Origin: CAYJGN01 sp964369635 | Lineage (GTDB): Bacteria; Bacillota; Clostridia; Oscillospirales; Ruminococcaceae | Assembly: GCA_964369635.1 (NCBI GenBank) | Contig: CAYJGN010000029.1 | Location: forward strand, 1 to 23,618 | Length of the DNA stretch: 23,618 nt | Reading direction: 5' to 3' | In this document: positions 23,482-23,618 of the stretch, in pieces | Position numbering within the stretch: position 1 is the stretch's first letter | How the letters are laid out: each line of letters begins with the position of its first letter | The notes under the pieces: generated by a model | The model's input: the letters and a program-made list of their open reading frames with translations, nothing else | Databases searched by the model: none | What the model was told of the DNA's origin: nothing | Translations under genes and position numbers: made by a program

Positions 23482-23618
23482 CGGCGCTTCTCCGTTCTCT
23501 CTTGTCGCTCTCCTCTTGTCGCATTGTCGCGCTATTCGCAGTCGCTCATTTCGCTCTGTGCGACGGCGCTTCTCCGTTCTCTCTTGTCGCTCTCCTCTTG
23601 TCGCATTGTCGCGCTATT
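23482..23618. repeat. 82-base tandem repeat at the right edge
   Basis: A 55-base block rich in TTGTCGC and TCGCT (23482-23536) recurs exactly at 23564-23618, where the window ends; the period is 82. The stretch from 23411 shares CGGTCGCTCACA with 15987-15998 in the tRNA-Pro array, so both belong to one GC-rich repeat class. Ending inside a repeat suggests an assembly break. Confidence 0.8.

Noticed and set aside
23411..23618. CRISPR array at the right edge
   Set aside because: The repeat is 55 bases with an 82-base period, low in complexity, seen only twice, and no cas genes are present.

Overview
The window looks like one scaffold of an AT-rich Gram-positive anaerobe, most likely a gut-type Clostridia/Oscillospirales relative (inference). 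The grounds are strong GGAGG-type ribosome binding sites, consensus TTGACA/TATAAT promoters with 17-base spacers, a single-chain glycyl-tRNA synthetase, an A-type flavodiiron protein, a DUF1667 protein and lipobox lipoproteins. A run of ten Ns at 2492-2501 and a right edge that ends inside a tandem GC-rich repeat suggest a draft or metagenome assembly.

Layout. 1-405: end of a redox operon (DUF1667 iron-sulfur protein, perhaps preceded by an oxidoreductase tail). 562-657: a promoter followed at once by a terminator, which is a small-RNA or attenuator candidate. 740-3330: three tandem paralogous membrane proteins of an unrecognised family. 3451-4635: a PLP aminotransferase under its own promoter. 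4791-7206: a lipoprotein resembling NTF2-fold immunity proteins, a DUF5071-like protein and a fourth, diverged member of the membrane family. 7292-10232 (minus): a complete iron/siderophore-type ABC importer (lipoprotein, FecCD permease, ATPase; the last two junctions are TAATG overlaps), with a promoter carrying a DtxR/IdeR-like box. 10402-10492: a nearly perfect GC-rich cloverleaf of four stems. 10600-15574 (minus): a helical hypothetical protein, deoxyribose-phosphate aldolase, a large lipoprotein and a flavodiiron protein. 15711-16278: tRNA-Pro(TGG) and a mosaic array of copies of its 3' end and terminator. 16420-19142 (minus): the purB-purA operon, with a leader of about 144 bases holding three hairpins. 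19394-20767: glyQS, divergent from purB. 21109-22398: an EAL phosphodiesterase with an apparent degenerate GGDEF domain. 22619-23059 (minus): a FucU-type mutarotase. 23290-23618: REP-like palindromes and an 82-base tandem repeat up to the edge.

How the genes relate. purB and purA together make AMP from IMP and also serve the AICAR branch. deoC and fucU are scavenging enzymes for deoxyribose and fucose. The flavodiiron protein removes O2 or NO. The ABC importer probably brings in chelated iron. The least explained parts are the membrane-protein family beside immunity-like genes, the cloverleaf element and the tRNA-Pro mosaic.
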